The notes under the pieces were generated by a model, which worked only from the letters and a program-made list of their open reading frames with translations, was not told the origin of the DNA and did no database searches. The position numbers and the translations under genes are program-made. A stretch of DNA of 64,000 bases, from assembly GCF_007096885.1 (NCBI RefSeq), contig NZ_VJNO01000016.1, positions 1 through 64,000 on the forward strand, read 5' to 3'. Below are positions 7,167 to 16,823 of the stretch, piece by piece. Source of the stretch: Streptomyces sp. 130. GTDB lineage: Bacteria; Actinomycetota; Actinomycetes; Streptomycetales; Streptomycetaceae. How positions within the stretch are numbered: position 1 is the first letter of the stretch; every line of letters starts with the position of its first letter.

Positions 7167-7618
7167 ATGTGCGCCCCGCCTCTCCGGACGACGCCGAGGA
7201 CTTGGCGCGTGTCCACGCCGAAATGGTGGGGGTCGACGCCACCGGACCGTGGCGGGCTCAACTCGCCGACCACCTTCGGGAACGCCTGGGCGGGCCTCGG
7301 CTCGCCGCGTTCGTGGTGGACGATCCGGACGGCGGTCTCGCGGCCTGCGCGATCGGCGTCGTCCATCAAGGGCTGCCTGGCCCCGATCACGTCGGTGTCT
7401 TCGGCCAGATCCAGACCGTCGTCACCGAGTAGCGGTTCCGTCGGCGTGGTTACGGCCGAGCCGTCACCAACGCGCTCGTCGAATGGCTGACCGGGCAGGG
7501 CTGCACACTGATGAACCTGGTGGCCAGCGACGCGGGAAGAGCGCTGTACGCGTCGCTGGGCTTCACCGCGAACACCCGCGCGATGCACCTGATGGGGACG
7601 CCGTACCACCGGGCTTGA
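7163..7618 (+). pseudogene. GNAT acetyltransferase interrupted by an in-frame TAG
   Basis: The frame starts at a GTG overlapping the previous stop and reads as a GNAT enzyme: MNVRPASPDDAEDLARVHAE, then IQTVVTE, then a TAG at 7430-7432. It continues in the same frame with RFRRRGYGRAVTNALVEWL, the acetyl-CoA-binding motif A, and ends at YASLGFTANTRAMHL. Both halves keep the same frame, so a single base change to an amber codon is the simplest explanation. The truncated 89-aa product would lack the cofactor site. Confidence 0.8.
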
Positions 7619-7716
7619 GGCAACCTGCGGCAACCCGGTCACCGGCAAGGACCGCCGACCCCGCACCCTCCCGGGGCTCAAGTCGCGGGTTCCGAGCGCT
7701 CTTTCTGAGGAATGGT

Positions 7717-7742
7717 CGGGTGGGTCTTTGCCCGCCCACCCG
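7717..7742 (+). terminator. Hairpin terminator after the acetyltransferase remnant
   Basis: CGGGTGGG pairs with CCCACCCG over a 10-nt loop about 100 bp after the acetyltransferase stop. The rest of the 7619-7905 gap shows no gene and probably holds the promoter of the next regulator. Confidence 0.5.
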
Positions 7743-7905
7743 CCCCCGTTACCCGCAAGGGTTCACTTTTCGCGACCGAGTTGCGACGGAGGGTAGGCAC
7801 GCTCTAGCTTCAGCGAGGAAACAGACCTTGAAGTCGGCCCCCGCCGGTGTTGGCACACCGCCAGGGGCCTGACCACCTCGATCGAAGGCTGACGGAGACG
7901 ATCAG

Positions 7906-8745
7906 ATGGCTGACGAGCAGTCTAGTAGCGCACCCTTCCCCGACCACCCGATGGCGAACCCCGGTTACGGCAAACGTTCCGCCCCGGACCAGCACCCCCG
8001 TACCGGTCAGGACTTCACTCACCTCAACCCGCGTGACGCGGCCATCGCGGCGTACATCGACGGGCTGCGCGACGGCGCCGACATCTCCGTGAAGACGCTG
8101 GCCAAGGCGCTTCCGTACGGGCAGTGCGCGATCCGGACGTCGCTGAACCGCCTCCAGGAGGCGGGGCACCTGCGCCGGGGCAGCGAGTGCGTGGCGAGCG
8201 GGACGAACCTGCTGTGGGTGACGCGGACGTACTTTTCCCGCACCGCGCGCGACGACACCTGGTGGGCGGCGTTCAGCCGGGGCGACGTACCCAAGGAAGC
8301 CCGGCGGGAAACGCGTTCGAGGGCGTTCATCCTGCTGGCGGCGCTCGGCCGCAAGGCCCCCGTGCTGTCGCTGTCGCACCGCGAATGCGTGGCCCTGGAG
8401 CCGGAGGTGTCGGAGTGGCTGCGCCGGGGCGCCACGGAGGACGAAGTCTTCCGGGCCCTCAGCACCGGCCTCCCGACCCCCATCCACCACCCGGCGGCCT
8501 TCGTGGCGAAGCGCCTCCAGGTGAAGCTGCCCCCGGCCCGTGAACCGGTCCCGGTCCTGCGCACCCTGGAATGCAGCGAGTGCCGGGCCCCCGGCACGGC
8601 GGACGCCCTCCCCGGCGGCAAGTGCCGGGCCTGCGCGGGCGCGCCCGCCCGCAGGACCCCGGGCCTCCCCGCCCAACAGGTCAGGGCCCAGGCGCGAGCC
8701 GTACGAGCGGGCCTGATCCCGAAATCGGACCGCCCCAAGCGCTGA
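7906..8745 (+). CDS. Winged-helix (MarR-like) regulator with C-terminal zinc ribbon
   Basis: The 279-aa protein has an N-terminal wHTH (about residues 45-95: AAIAAYIDGLRDGADISVKT, then LAKALPYGQCAIRTSLNRLQ). A conserved middle part follows, and two C-x-x-C pairs near the C-terminus (CSEC and CRAC, about residues 225-245) should bind zinc. Proteins with this layout are annotated as MarR or HTH proteins across Streptomyces genomes, often in several copies; their ligands are unknown. The start is the ATG at 7906, preceded by GGAGA. Confidence 0.75.
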   Translation: MADEQSSSAPFPDHPMANPGYGKRSAPDQHPRTGQDFTHLNPRDAAIAAYIDGLRDGADISVKTLAKALPYGQCAIRTSLNRLQEAGHLRRGSECVASGTNLLWVTRTYFSRTARDDTWWAAFSRGDVPKEARRETRSRAFILLAALGRKAPVLSLSHRECVALEPEVSEWLRRGATEDEVFRALSTGLPTPIHHPAAFVAKRLQVKLPPAREPVPVLRTLECSECRAPGTADALPGGKCRACAGAPARRTPGLPAQQVRAQARAVRAGLIPKSDRPKR

Positions 8746-8749
8746 CCGC

Positions 8750-9865
8750 TCAGGCGGGCGGCCCCCGGAACTCCAGCAGGAGCAGCGCAGAGTCGTCATC
8801 GGGCGGGCCGCCGGAATACGCGGCGACGTCCGCGCGTACGCGGCGAAGCGCCTCCTCGGGCTCGCCGGTCGCCAGCAGCGGTGTGACGCGCTCATGGACC
8901 GGGTAGAAACGCCCCTCGTCGTCGCGGGCCTCGCTCAGCCCGTCGGTGTAGAAGAACAGCCGGTCGCCGACGCGCAGGGTGGTGCGGGCGACGCTGCCCC
9001 GGAGATCGGCGGGGCCCGTCAGCGCCGTCAGCCCGAACGGCGGGACGGGCTCGTCGGACGCGACGGCCACGGCCTCGCCCTCGCGCGGGAGGAGCAGGGG
9101 CGGCGGGTGGCCGTGGTTGTAGACGAGCAGACCGCCGTCCGCCCCGAGCTGCGCGAGAATCCCGGTCACGAAGCGCCGGCCGTCCGTCCTGCGCTCCAGG
9201 GCCGCCTCGATGCGACGGCCGACCTCGGCCAGCTGCCCGGCCCCGGGGGCCGCCTCCCGGAAGGCCGTGAGGACGACCGAGGCGTAGCGGACGGCTTCGA
9301 GGCCCTTGCCCTGGACGTCCCCGACGACCAGACGGACGCCGCCGGACCACGGCTCCACGTCGTACAGGTCCCCTCCGATCCGGGTGGCGCGGCCGGCGGA
9401 GACGTACGAGGTGCCCAGCCGGACCGGCCCGAGCTCCGGGGGGACCGGGGTGAACAGCACGTCCTCCAGCGTGCGGGCCACGTCCCCGACGTCGATCAGG
9501 CGCCGCTCGACCTTCCGGCGCGCCCGGGCCGCGTAGGCGGAGGCGAGCGTGACGTAAAGGATCGCCGCCACGGCGACCCACATGCGCAGATTGCCGAAGC
9601 GGTCGCCCTTCCACGCGAAGAGCAGGCACAGGGCGAGAGCGAGACCCCCCATCACGGCGACGTTGCGCACGGGCCCGCGCGCGGAGGCGAGCGCGGGACC
9701 GGCGGCGTAAACAGGCAGCAGGTTGTACTCGGGCCCGGTCACCGCGTCCACGACCGCCGTCCCGAGCATGACGGCCAACGGCAGCCCTCTCGGCGACCCG
9801 ACCACCCGCTCCCAACGGCCTCCCACAGCCACCTCCGCGCCACTCGACCCGCCCCAGAATGCCAC
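8750..9865 (-). CDS. Membrane SpoIIE-type PP2C protein phosphatase
   Basis: A 371-aa protein with about three membrane segments in residues 25-115, then a PP2C/SpoIIE domain from about residue 135. Metal-ligand motifs are visible: RIGGDLYDVEPW, GDVQGKGLEA, and FYTDGLSEARDDEGRFYP near the C-terminus. Such phosphatases act on phosphorylated anti-sigma-factor antagonists. There is no attached PAS/GAF sensor or ATPase domain, so the membrane part may itself be the sensor. The start is GTG. The 3' end lies 5 bp from the converging wHTH gene. Confidence 0.88.
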   Translation of the reverse strand: MAFWGGSSGAEVAVGGRWERVVGSPRGLPLAVMLGTAVVDAVTGPEYNLLPVYAAGPALASARGPVRNVAVMGGLALALCLLFAWKGDRFGNLRMWVAVAAILYVTLASAYAARARRKVERRLIDVGDVARTLEDVLFTPVPPELGPVRLGTSYVSAGRATRIGGDLYDVEPWSGGVRLVVGDVQGKGLEAVRYASVVLTAFREAAPGAGQLAEVGRRIEAALERRTDGRRFVTGILAQLGADGGLLVYNHGHPPPLLLPREGEAVAVASDEPVPPFGLTALTGPADLRGSVARTTLRVGDRLFFYTDGLSEARDDEGRFYPVHERVTPLLATGEPEEALRRVRADVAAYSGGPPDDDSALLLLEFRGPPA

Positions 9866-9902
9866 GAAGGGGATGAAACGGACCTCTGGCGGCGCGGAGG
9901 TG

Positions 9903-10274
9903 TCAGTCGAGGGTCCCGGCCGCCTTGGTCATCGGCCCACCGGCGTCACCGGTGTTCAGCGTGCCCGCCGGTTCGAACAACAGGATCGCCGTCTCCTCGT
10001 CCGCCACGGGGCAGTGTTCGACTCCACGGGGCACGACGAACAGTTCACCGGGCTCCAGCACCACATCGGCGTCCCTGAGCTGGATCGTGAGCCGCCCGCT
10101 GATGACCAGGAACAGCTCATCCGTGTCCGCGTGGGTGTGCCAGACGAACTCCCCCTTCACCTTGGCCAGCTTGACCTCGTAGTCGTTCAGCACGGCCACC
10201 TTCTTCTGCGACCACAACTCGCTGAACCGCGACAGCTTGTCGGCGAGATTCACCGGGGCGACGGACTCGGGCAT
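9903..10274 (-). CDS. Cupin-domain protein
   Basis: A 123-aa single-domain cupin. The first cupin motif is [15 protein letters not shown] (two histidines and a glutamate for metal binding), and the second is [15 protein letters not shown]. Small cupins of this kind bind metal and can be isomerases, dioxygenases or sensors; the substrate is unknown. It is transcribed away from an AraC regulator whose start lies 108 bp off, so that regulator probably controls it. The ATG at 10274 begins [14 protein letters not shown]. Confidence 0.85.
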   Translation of the reverse strand: MPESVAPVNLADKLSRFSELWSQKKVAVLNDYEVKLAKVKGEFVWHTHADTDELFLVISGRLTIQLRDADVVLEPGELFVVPRGVEHCPVADEETAILLFEPAGTLNTGDAGGPMTKAAGTLD

Positions 10275-10381
10275 ACGGCATCCTTCCTCGGGCCGGACAA
10301 CCGGAAGCGGCCTCTCAGGCCCTCCGGCCGGCGACACGACCATGCCACGCATCGATATCGCCGGTCTTGTACGTTCCTGGC

Positions 10382-11245
10382 ATGGAATCCGGAGCCCGCC
10401 CCCGTACGTCGGTCCGCGCCTGGAGGCCGCCGGTACGAGGGATAGCCGAGGTCTTCCACGCACACTTCACCGACCACGCGTATCCGGCCCACACCCACGA
10501 CACGTGGGACCTGATGATCCTCGACGAGGGCTCGGTCGACTTCGCGCTGGAGCGCCGCCGCCACGGCGCGACCGGAACCGCCGACGTCCTCCTGCTGCCG
10601 CCGGGCGTCCCTCACGACGGCCGGACCGTCACGGCGACCGGCTTCCGCAAGCGCAATCTCTACCTCGACAGCACCGTGCTCCCGGAGCGTCTGACGGGCC
10701 GCGCCGTGGACGTCCCGGTCTTCAGCGACGGGCTGCTGCGGCACCGGATCGACCAGCTGCACGGCACGCTCGTCCATGCCGAGGACGGGTTCGAGGCGGA
10801 GTCCCGCCTCGCGTTCATCCGTGAACGGCTCCACTTCCACCTCGGCGCACTCCGGCCCCGGGCGCCGGGGCGCGAGGCGAACCGGCTCGCCGTCGAGCTT
10901 CGGGAACTCCTGGACTCACGGATCGATGCCGGCATCGCCCTGCAGGAGGCCGCCGGCATCCTGTGCGCCCACCCCACCCACCTGGTCCGCTGCTTCAAAC
11001 AGACCTTCGGGCTGCCGCCCCACGCCTACCTCACCGGCCTGCGCATCGAACGGGCGCGCCGGCTCCTCCTCGACGGCCACCGGCCCGCCGAGGTCGCCAC
11101 CGCCGTGGGCTTCCACGACCAGTCCCATCTGAACCGGCACTTCACCCGCCACGTGGGAACGACCCCCGGGGCCTACGAACGCACCCGCGGAGGCGCCGGC
11201 CCGACGCCTTCCCCGCCCCGCACCGGGCACTCACCAGCACGCTAG
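10382..11245 (+). CDS. AraC-family transcriptional regulator
   Basis: The 287-aa protein has an N-terminal cupin-like ligand domain ([18 protein letters not shown]) and a C-terminal AraC/XylS DNA-binding domain from about residue 185. Two HTHs are seen: [20 protein letters not shown], then [20 protein letters not shown] with [19 protein letters not shown]. The ATG was preferred to an upstream TTG at 10367. It diverges from the cupin gene, its most likely target. Confidence 0.9.
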   Translation: MESGARPRTSVRAWRPPVRGIAEVFHAHFTDHAYPAHTHDTWDLMILDEGSVDFALERRRHGATGTADVLLLPPGVPHDGRTVTATGFRKRNLYLDSTVLPERLTGRAVDVPVFSDGLLRHRIDQLHGTLVHAEDGFEAESRLAFIRERLHFHLGALRPRAPGREANRLAVELRELLDSRIDAGIALQEAAGILCAHPTHLVRCFKQTFGLPPHAYLTGLRIERARRLLLDGHRPAEVATAVGFHDQSHLNRHFTRHVGTTPGAYERTRGGAGPTPSPPRTGHSPAR

Positions 11246-11253
11246 GTGTGCTG
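11235..11253 (+). terminator. Short hairpin over the AraC stop codon
   Basis: CAGCAC and GTGCTG form a 6-bp stem with a 7-nt loop overlapping the TAG. It is a weak candidate terminator for the araC-type gene. Confidence 0.3.
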
Positions 11254-11327
11254 TCGCCCAGGCGGCCCGGCCCTCGCGCAGGACGCCGGCGGGCCCGGCA
11301 CACCCGTCGGCCTTCCCGAGCGACGCC

Positions 11328-11963
11328 TCAGATACGCAGCTCCGCGAACACCCCCCGCACCTCCGCGCCCTCCGGCGTGCGCCACGGGCCGGAGACGTGC
11401 CCCACCGCGCCCTCCGGCAGCGCGTCGCCGTCCGCCGGACGCAGGAGGCGGTTCACGCGGAGGGTCACGGCCCTCGCCGACAGGTCCGTGCCCGAGGGGC
11501 TGTCCGTGGCCCTGGCCGCCGCGACGCCGGGGGCGCTTCCGGCCCCGGAACACGTGATCGTCGGGTCCGGCGTGTCGCTGACGCTCTGGGCCTGGGGCAC
11601 CGCGCGGCCGTCCAGGAAGGCGAACAGCTGCGCCACCAGGACCGGGTCGTGGCAGCCGTCGTACACCCAGCGCCTGCCCAGCACACCGTGCGTGGTCAGG
11701 CCGACCAACGCGTCCTCCGCGCCCGCGAGCGGCGCGCCCCGGTAGGTGAGCGGCACGAAATACGGCACCGGCTCGGCGCCCGAGGTGTCGGTGACCACCA
11801 TGAACTCGATGCCCACCTCACCCCGCGGGTCGTCCAGCCGGAAGCCGCCGGACTTCACCAGGGACGGACGCGTGGGGCCCACGTACCAGGGGCGGGTGGG
11901 AAGCCAGGCGGTGAGCAGTTCGAGCTTGGTCGGCGCCAGGGTGGTGCGGTGGATGACGGCCAT
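11328..11963 (-). CDS. Maltokinase N-terminal cap-like domain protein
   Basis: The 211-aa product begins MAVIHRTTLAPTKLELLTAW and continues LPTRPWYVG. This is the signature of stand-alone proteins that resemble the N-terminal cap of actinobacterial maltokinase and are often annotated as 1,4-alpha-glucan branching proteins. It has no kinase domain, so it cannot itself phosphorylate maltose. The middle part (RRWVYDGCHDPVLVAQLFAF) is conserved in the family. No glycogen gene is adjacent, so the role remains open. Confidence 0.72.
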   Translation of the reverse strand: MAVIHRTTLAPTKLELLTAWLPTRPWYVGPTRPSLVKSGGFRLDDPRGEVGIEFMVVTDTSGAEPVPYFVPLTYRGAPLAGAEDALVGLTTHGVLGRRWVYDGCHDPVLVAQLFAFLDGRAVPQAQSVSDTPDPTITCSGAGSAPGVAAARATDSPSGTDLSARAVTLRVNRLLRPADGDALPEGAVGHVSGPWRTPEGAEVRGVFAELRI

Positions 11964-12049
11964 GCCGGAGGGTCTCCCGTGGGTCGCGTGGACGGCTGAT
12001 TTCCCTGCGCGCGGGGGCCGTTGCCGGACCCGCGCGCTAGATTGAGCCT

Positions 12050-12745
12050 ATGAGCACTGGGGGCAGCACCACCGTACGCATCAGGCCGCAGCGGTTCCAC
12101 GAGACCGCCGGCCTCGATGACTGGCGCGTCGTCGGCGAGGGCGCGTGCGCCTACTTCCGCACCGACGGATCGTTCGCGGCCGGTACGCGCTTCGTCCAGG
12201 CCATCGGCGAGCTGCCCGGCCTCGGGGACGACCACCCCGACATCGACGTGCGGCGGGACGGCGTGACCGTACGGCTGATCACGCTCACAGACGAGTACTT
12301 CGGGATGACCAGCCGCCATATCGAGGTGGCCCAGCGGATATCGGAGGCCGCCCGCGCCCTGGGCCTGACCGCCGACCCTTCCCGCATACAGACCGTGCAG
12401 GTCACCGTCGACGCGCTCGACGGCCCCGCCGGGGTCGCGTTCTGGCGCGCCCTGCTCGGCTACGAGCACCGCGCCGGCAGCCCCGAGGACCTGGTCGACC
12501 CGCACCGGCGCGGCGCCCCCTTCTACTTCCAGCGGATGGACACCCCGCGCCCCCAGCGCAACCGCCTCCACGTCGACGTATGGGTGCCGTACGACCAGGC
12601 CGAGGCCCGGATCGCCGCGGCGCTGGCCGCCGGGGGCCGGCTGCTGAACGACGCGGACGCCCCGCACAACCGGGTCCTCGCCGACCCCGAGGGCAACGAG
12701 GCCTGCGTAGGGGTCGCCGGCCCGCCCGGACCGGCCGCCGACTAG
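12050..12745 (+). CDS. Pterin-4a-carbinolamine dehydratase fused to a VOC/glyoxalase domain
   Basis: Residues 10-110 form a 4a-hydroxytetrahydrobiopterin dehydratase domain, with the core DDHPDIDVRRDGVTVRL and GMTSRHIEVAQRISEAA. Residues 120-225 form a vicinal-oxygen-chelate domain (QVTVDALDGPAGVAFWRALL; ending NRVLADPEGNEACV). The fusion is common in actinobacteria and of unproven function. The first histidine of the usual HHP motif is aspartate (DDHP), so dehydratase activity may be reduced. Confidence 0.85.
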   Translation: MSTGGSTTVRIRPQRFHETAGLDDWRVVGEGACAYFRTDGSFAAGTRFVQAIGELPGLGDDHPDIDVRRDGVTVRLITLTDEYFGMTSRHIEVAQRISEAARALGLTADPSRIQTVQVTVDALDGPAGVAFWRALLGYEHRAGSPEDLVDPHRRGAPFYFQRMDTPRPQRNRLHVDVWVPYDQAEARIAAALAAGGRLLNDADAPHNRVLADPEGNEACVGVAGPPGPAAD

Positions 12746-12908
12746 GACCTGTCCGATCACTGGCCCTCACGGTCTACCGGCCGGTATACAGGCGGGGTTG
12801 GGTCCGCCGGACACGAGCCGCCGAGCGACCGGGCGCCTTCTGACCTCATGCGCGCCCCGGCCACCGCCGCCCGTCCGTCCGCGGACCGCCGGACTTCCAG
12901 GGGAGGAC

Positions 12909-13832
12909 ATGATGACGCATCGGACGCGTCCGGGCCGGGCCGTATCCAAGCGACGCACCGCCGTCGCGCTGGCCGCGCTGAGCAGCTGCGCGCTCACGGC
13001 CGGCTTCACCGGCACGGCCTCGGCGGCGCCGGGGGGCGCGCACGGCGCACCCCGCACCTCCTACGTGGCGCTGGGCGACTCCTACACCTCCGGCCCGCTG
13101 ATACCCACGCAGGTCGACGCGAACTGCGCCCGGTCCGACCACAACTACCCGTCGATCACCGCGCGCGAGCGCCACATCTCCTCGTTCACCGACGTGAGCT
13201 GCGGCGGCGCGACGACCGCGGAGATGTGGCAGGCCCAGGGCACCAACGGGCCCCAGCTGGACGCGGTGAAACGCGACACGGATCTCGTGACCCTGCAGAT
13301 CGGCGGCAACGACATCGGCTTCGGCTCCATCATCGGCACCTGTGCCGCCCTCGGCGCCAAGGACCTCGCCGGCAATCCCTGCAAGCAGCACTACACGGCA
13401 GCCGGCCACGACCAGCTGACGCTGAAGATCCTCCAGACGGCGCCCAAGGTCGCCCGCGTGCTGCGGGAAGTGCACCGCAAGGCCCCCCACGCGCGCGTGG
13501 TCGTCGTCGGCTATCCGGACCTCCTTCCCGAGGACGGCACCGGCTGCTACCCCCAGGTCCCGTTCGCCGCGAAGGACTTCCCCTACCTGCGGGACACCGA
13601 GAAGCGCCTCAACCTGATGCTGCGCGCGGTGGCGCTGCTGAACCGGGCCGACTACGTGGACACCTACGGGCCGACGGTCGGCCACGACATGTGCAAGGCA
13701 CCCGCCGACCGGTGGATCGAGCCCCTGGTCCCGGCGGCGCCCGCCGCTCCGGCCCACCCCAACGCGAAGGGCGAGGAGGTCATGGCACAGGCCCTCCTGA
13801 AGACCCTCGGCCGGGGCCCCGGGCGCCACTGA
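12909..13832 (+). CDS. Secreted SGNH-hydrolase family esterase/lipase
   Basis: The 307-aa precursor has a classic signal peptide (RRTAVALAALSSCALTAGFT, with cleavage likely after TASAA, near residue 40). SGNH block I is YVALGDSYTSGP (catalytic Ser), block III is IGGNDIGFG (Gly and Asn), and block V includes AHPNAKGEE with the catalytic His. Several cysteine pairs fit disulfides, as in the Streptomyces scabies esterase family. It should act outside the cell on lipid or ester substrates. The tandem ATGATG follows GGGAGGAC, a strong ribosome-binding site. Confidence 0.9.
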   Translation: MMTHRTRPGRAVSKRRTAVALAALSSCALTAGFTGTASAAPGGAHGAPRTSYVALGDSYTSGPLIPTQVDANCARSDHNYPSITARERHISSFTDVSCGGATTAEMWQAQGTNGPQLDAVKRDTDLVTLQIGGNDIGFGSIIGTCAALGAKDLAGNPCKQHYTAAGHDQLTLKILQTAPKVARVLREVHRKAPHARVVVVGYPDLLPEDGTGCYPQVPFAAKDFPYLRDTEKRLNLMLRAVALLNRADYVDTYGPTVGHDMCKAPADRWIEPLVPAAPAAPAHPNAKGEEVMAQALLKTLGRGPGRH

Positions 13833-13922
13833 CCCCTGCCCGGTCGGTCCCACCGGCAGCGTGACCTCCGAGTCCGCGTGCACCGTCACGCGTACACGCG
13901 GCGAGGCACGCGTACACACGAC

Positions 13923-13962
13923 GACACCGGCCCCCGGGGACGCATCCCCGGGGGCCGGTGTC
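13923..13962. terminator. Strong terminator between the esterase gene and groEL
   Basis: An 18-bp perfect stem (GACACCGGCCCCCGGGGA with its complement) encloses a CGCA tetraloop. It lies 33 bp beyond the groEL stop and about 90 bp beyond the converging esterase gene, so it probably serves both. Confidence 0.85.
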
Positions 13963-13994
13963 TCGGTACTGCTGGAACTGCCGATCCGTCAGGA

Positions 13995-15722
<1,728 letters not shown>

Positions 15723-15742
15723 TCACCGGCCCGGTCCAAATT

Positions 15743-15805
15743 CTGTCACTCTCACCTGGAGAGTGCTAAGCCCAATGATTAGCACTCGACCCCCGAGAGT
15801 GCAAG
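15743..15805 (-). promoter_or_regulatory. Two tandem CIRCE elements (HrcA operators)
   Basis: TTAGCACTC-N9-GAGTGCAAG spans 15779-15805. A second, weaker copy, CTGTCACTC-N9-GAGTGCTAA, spans 15743-15769. Both keep the exact 9-nt spacer of the CIRCE consensus, and they lie 9 bp apart upstream of groEL. Binding of HrcA would repress groEL until heat shock. The remaining 15618-15742 is the groEL leader, with no gene seen. Confidence 0.9.
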
Positions 15806-15886
15806 CGTCGGCCTCGGCATGTGGACAACCACCGGGTCACCCCAGGGATCGCCTCCGGGCCGCCCCCGGACACGCCCCGGACGCGC

Positions 15887-15919
15887 GAAGGGGCCCGTAC
15901 CCCTAGGTACGGACCCTTC
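15887..15919 (-). terminator. Terminator of the cold-shock gene
   Basis: GAAGGGGCCCGTACC pairs with GGTACGGACCCTTC around a CCTA loop, with one bulge, about 35 bp after the cold-shock gene stop. Confidence 0.7.
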
Positions 15920-15954
15920 GTACGTGCGTGGCGTCGCGGCCGACGTGCCGGGCT

Positions 15955-16161
15955 TCAGCCGACGGCGAGCTTGACCATGTCCGCCTGCGGCCCCTTCTGG
16001 CCCTGCGAGATCTCGAACTCGACCCGCTGACCTTCTTCGAGGGTGCGGTACCCGTCCATCTGGATCGCGCTGTAGTGGACGAATACATCCGCACCACCGT
16101 CGACCGCGATGAAGCCGTACCCCTTCTCCGCGTTGAACCACTTGACGGTGCCCTGAGCCAT
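15955..16161 (-). CDS. CspA-type cold-shock protein
   Basis: A 68-aa OB-fold protein with RNP1 (KGYGFIAV) and RNP2-like (DVFVHYSAI) motifs. It binds single-stranded RNA and DNA, acting as an RNA chaperone and regulator. The start [15 protein letters not shown] is the family hallmark. This matches the ScoF-type cold-shock gene that lies next to groEL2 in S. coelicolor. The transcript probably has a long leader, since the next gene upstream is 355 bp away. Confidence 0.95.
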   Translation of the reverse strand: MAQGTVKWFNAEKGYGFIAVDGGADVFVHYSAIQMDGYRTLEEGQRVEFEISQGQKGPQADMVKLAVG

Positions 16162-16456
16162 GCCTAACTCCCCTGTAACGTGTGTGCGCCGAAGCGCGTC
16201 GACCGCGGCTGAATGTATCTGCCCAACTGCCCTGTGCGACAGGTCAATCGGACGACAATTCTGCGCAGCACCGATCGCCCGAATATGGGGAATTCATGAG
16301 CTTGCGGGGCAAGTCGGGCCCGGCAAAGACGACTTATGGCGCAAGTGGGCCGGGCACATTGGCTGCTTCTGATCGTGGCGCGGCGCATTCTCATATGCGA
16401 GGGGCACGGGCAGCGAAGGGGACTTCCCACACTCTACCCCGCTCAACCATGCAGAA
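16162..16456. other. Intergenic region upstream of the cold-shock gene, no gene seen
   Basis: The 295 bp between the cold-shock start and the terminator of the sulfur-carrier operon hold no convincing reading frame. The sequence is less GC-rich than its surroundings, as expected for a cold-shock promoter and leader. The minus strand carries a TTGACC hexamer near 16240, but I could not place a matching -10 box with confidence. Confidence 0.5.
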
Positions 16457-16489
16457 TTGCCCCCTCCGCTTCTCTCGCGGAGGGGGCAA
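16457..16489 (-). terminator. Terminator of the thrC-sulfur carrier operon
   Basis: A perfect 13-bp stem (TTGCCCCCTCCGC with GCGGAGGGGGCAA) and a 7-nt loop lie 28 bp after the sulfur-carrier stop. Confidence 0.85.
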
Positions 16490-16516
16490 CTACGGTGACG
16501 CAGCGGAGTCGTCGGC

Positions 16517-16795
16517 TCAGCAGCCGCCGGCCACGGCGGGGATGATCGAGACGCCGGCACCGTCCGGGGTCGCCGCGTCCAGGCCGCCTTCAAAGCGCAC
16601 GTCGTCGTCGTTGACGTACACGTTGACGAAGCGGCGCAGCTTGCCCTGGTCGTCCAGCACGCGGGCGGCGATGCCCGGGTGGTCCTTCTCCAGCGAGGCG
16701 ATGACCTCGGAGAGGGTCGCGCCCTCGGCCGGAACCTCGGCCTGGCCGCCGGTGTAGGTGCGGAGGATGGTGGGAATGCGGACCTTGACGCTCAT
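16517..16795 (-). CDS. MoaD/ThiS-family sulfur carrier (CysO-like) ending GGC
   Basis: A 92-aa ubiquitin-fold protein close to mycobacterial CysO, with SVKVRIPTILRTYTGGQAEV near the N-terminus and the core RRFVNVYVNDDDVRF. It should carry sulfur as a C-terminal thiocarboxylate for amino-acid synthesis. The protein ends VAGGC, with one cysteine after the di-glycine, so the tail must be trimmed before it can be activated, or the cysteine is itself the cargo. It starts 28 bp after the upstream PLP enzyme and is read from the same SAM-riboswitch transcript. That points to methionine or cysteine rather than molybdopterin synthesis. Confidence 0.88.
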   Translation of the reverse strand: MSVKVRIPTILRTYTGGQAEVPAEGATLSEVIASLEKDHPGIAARVLDDQGKLRRFVNVYVNDDDVRFEGGLDAATPDGAGVSIIPAVAGGC

Positions 16796-16823
16796 GGCGG
16801 TGCCTTCCTGAAGTCTCGGGTGG

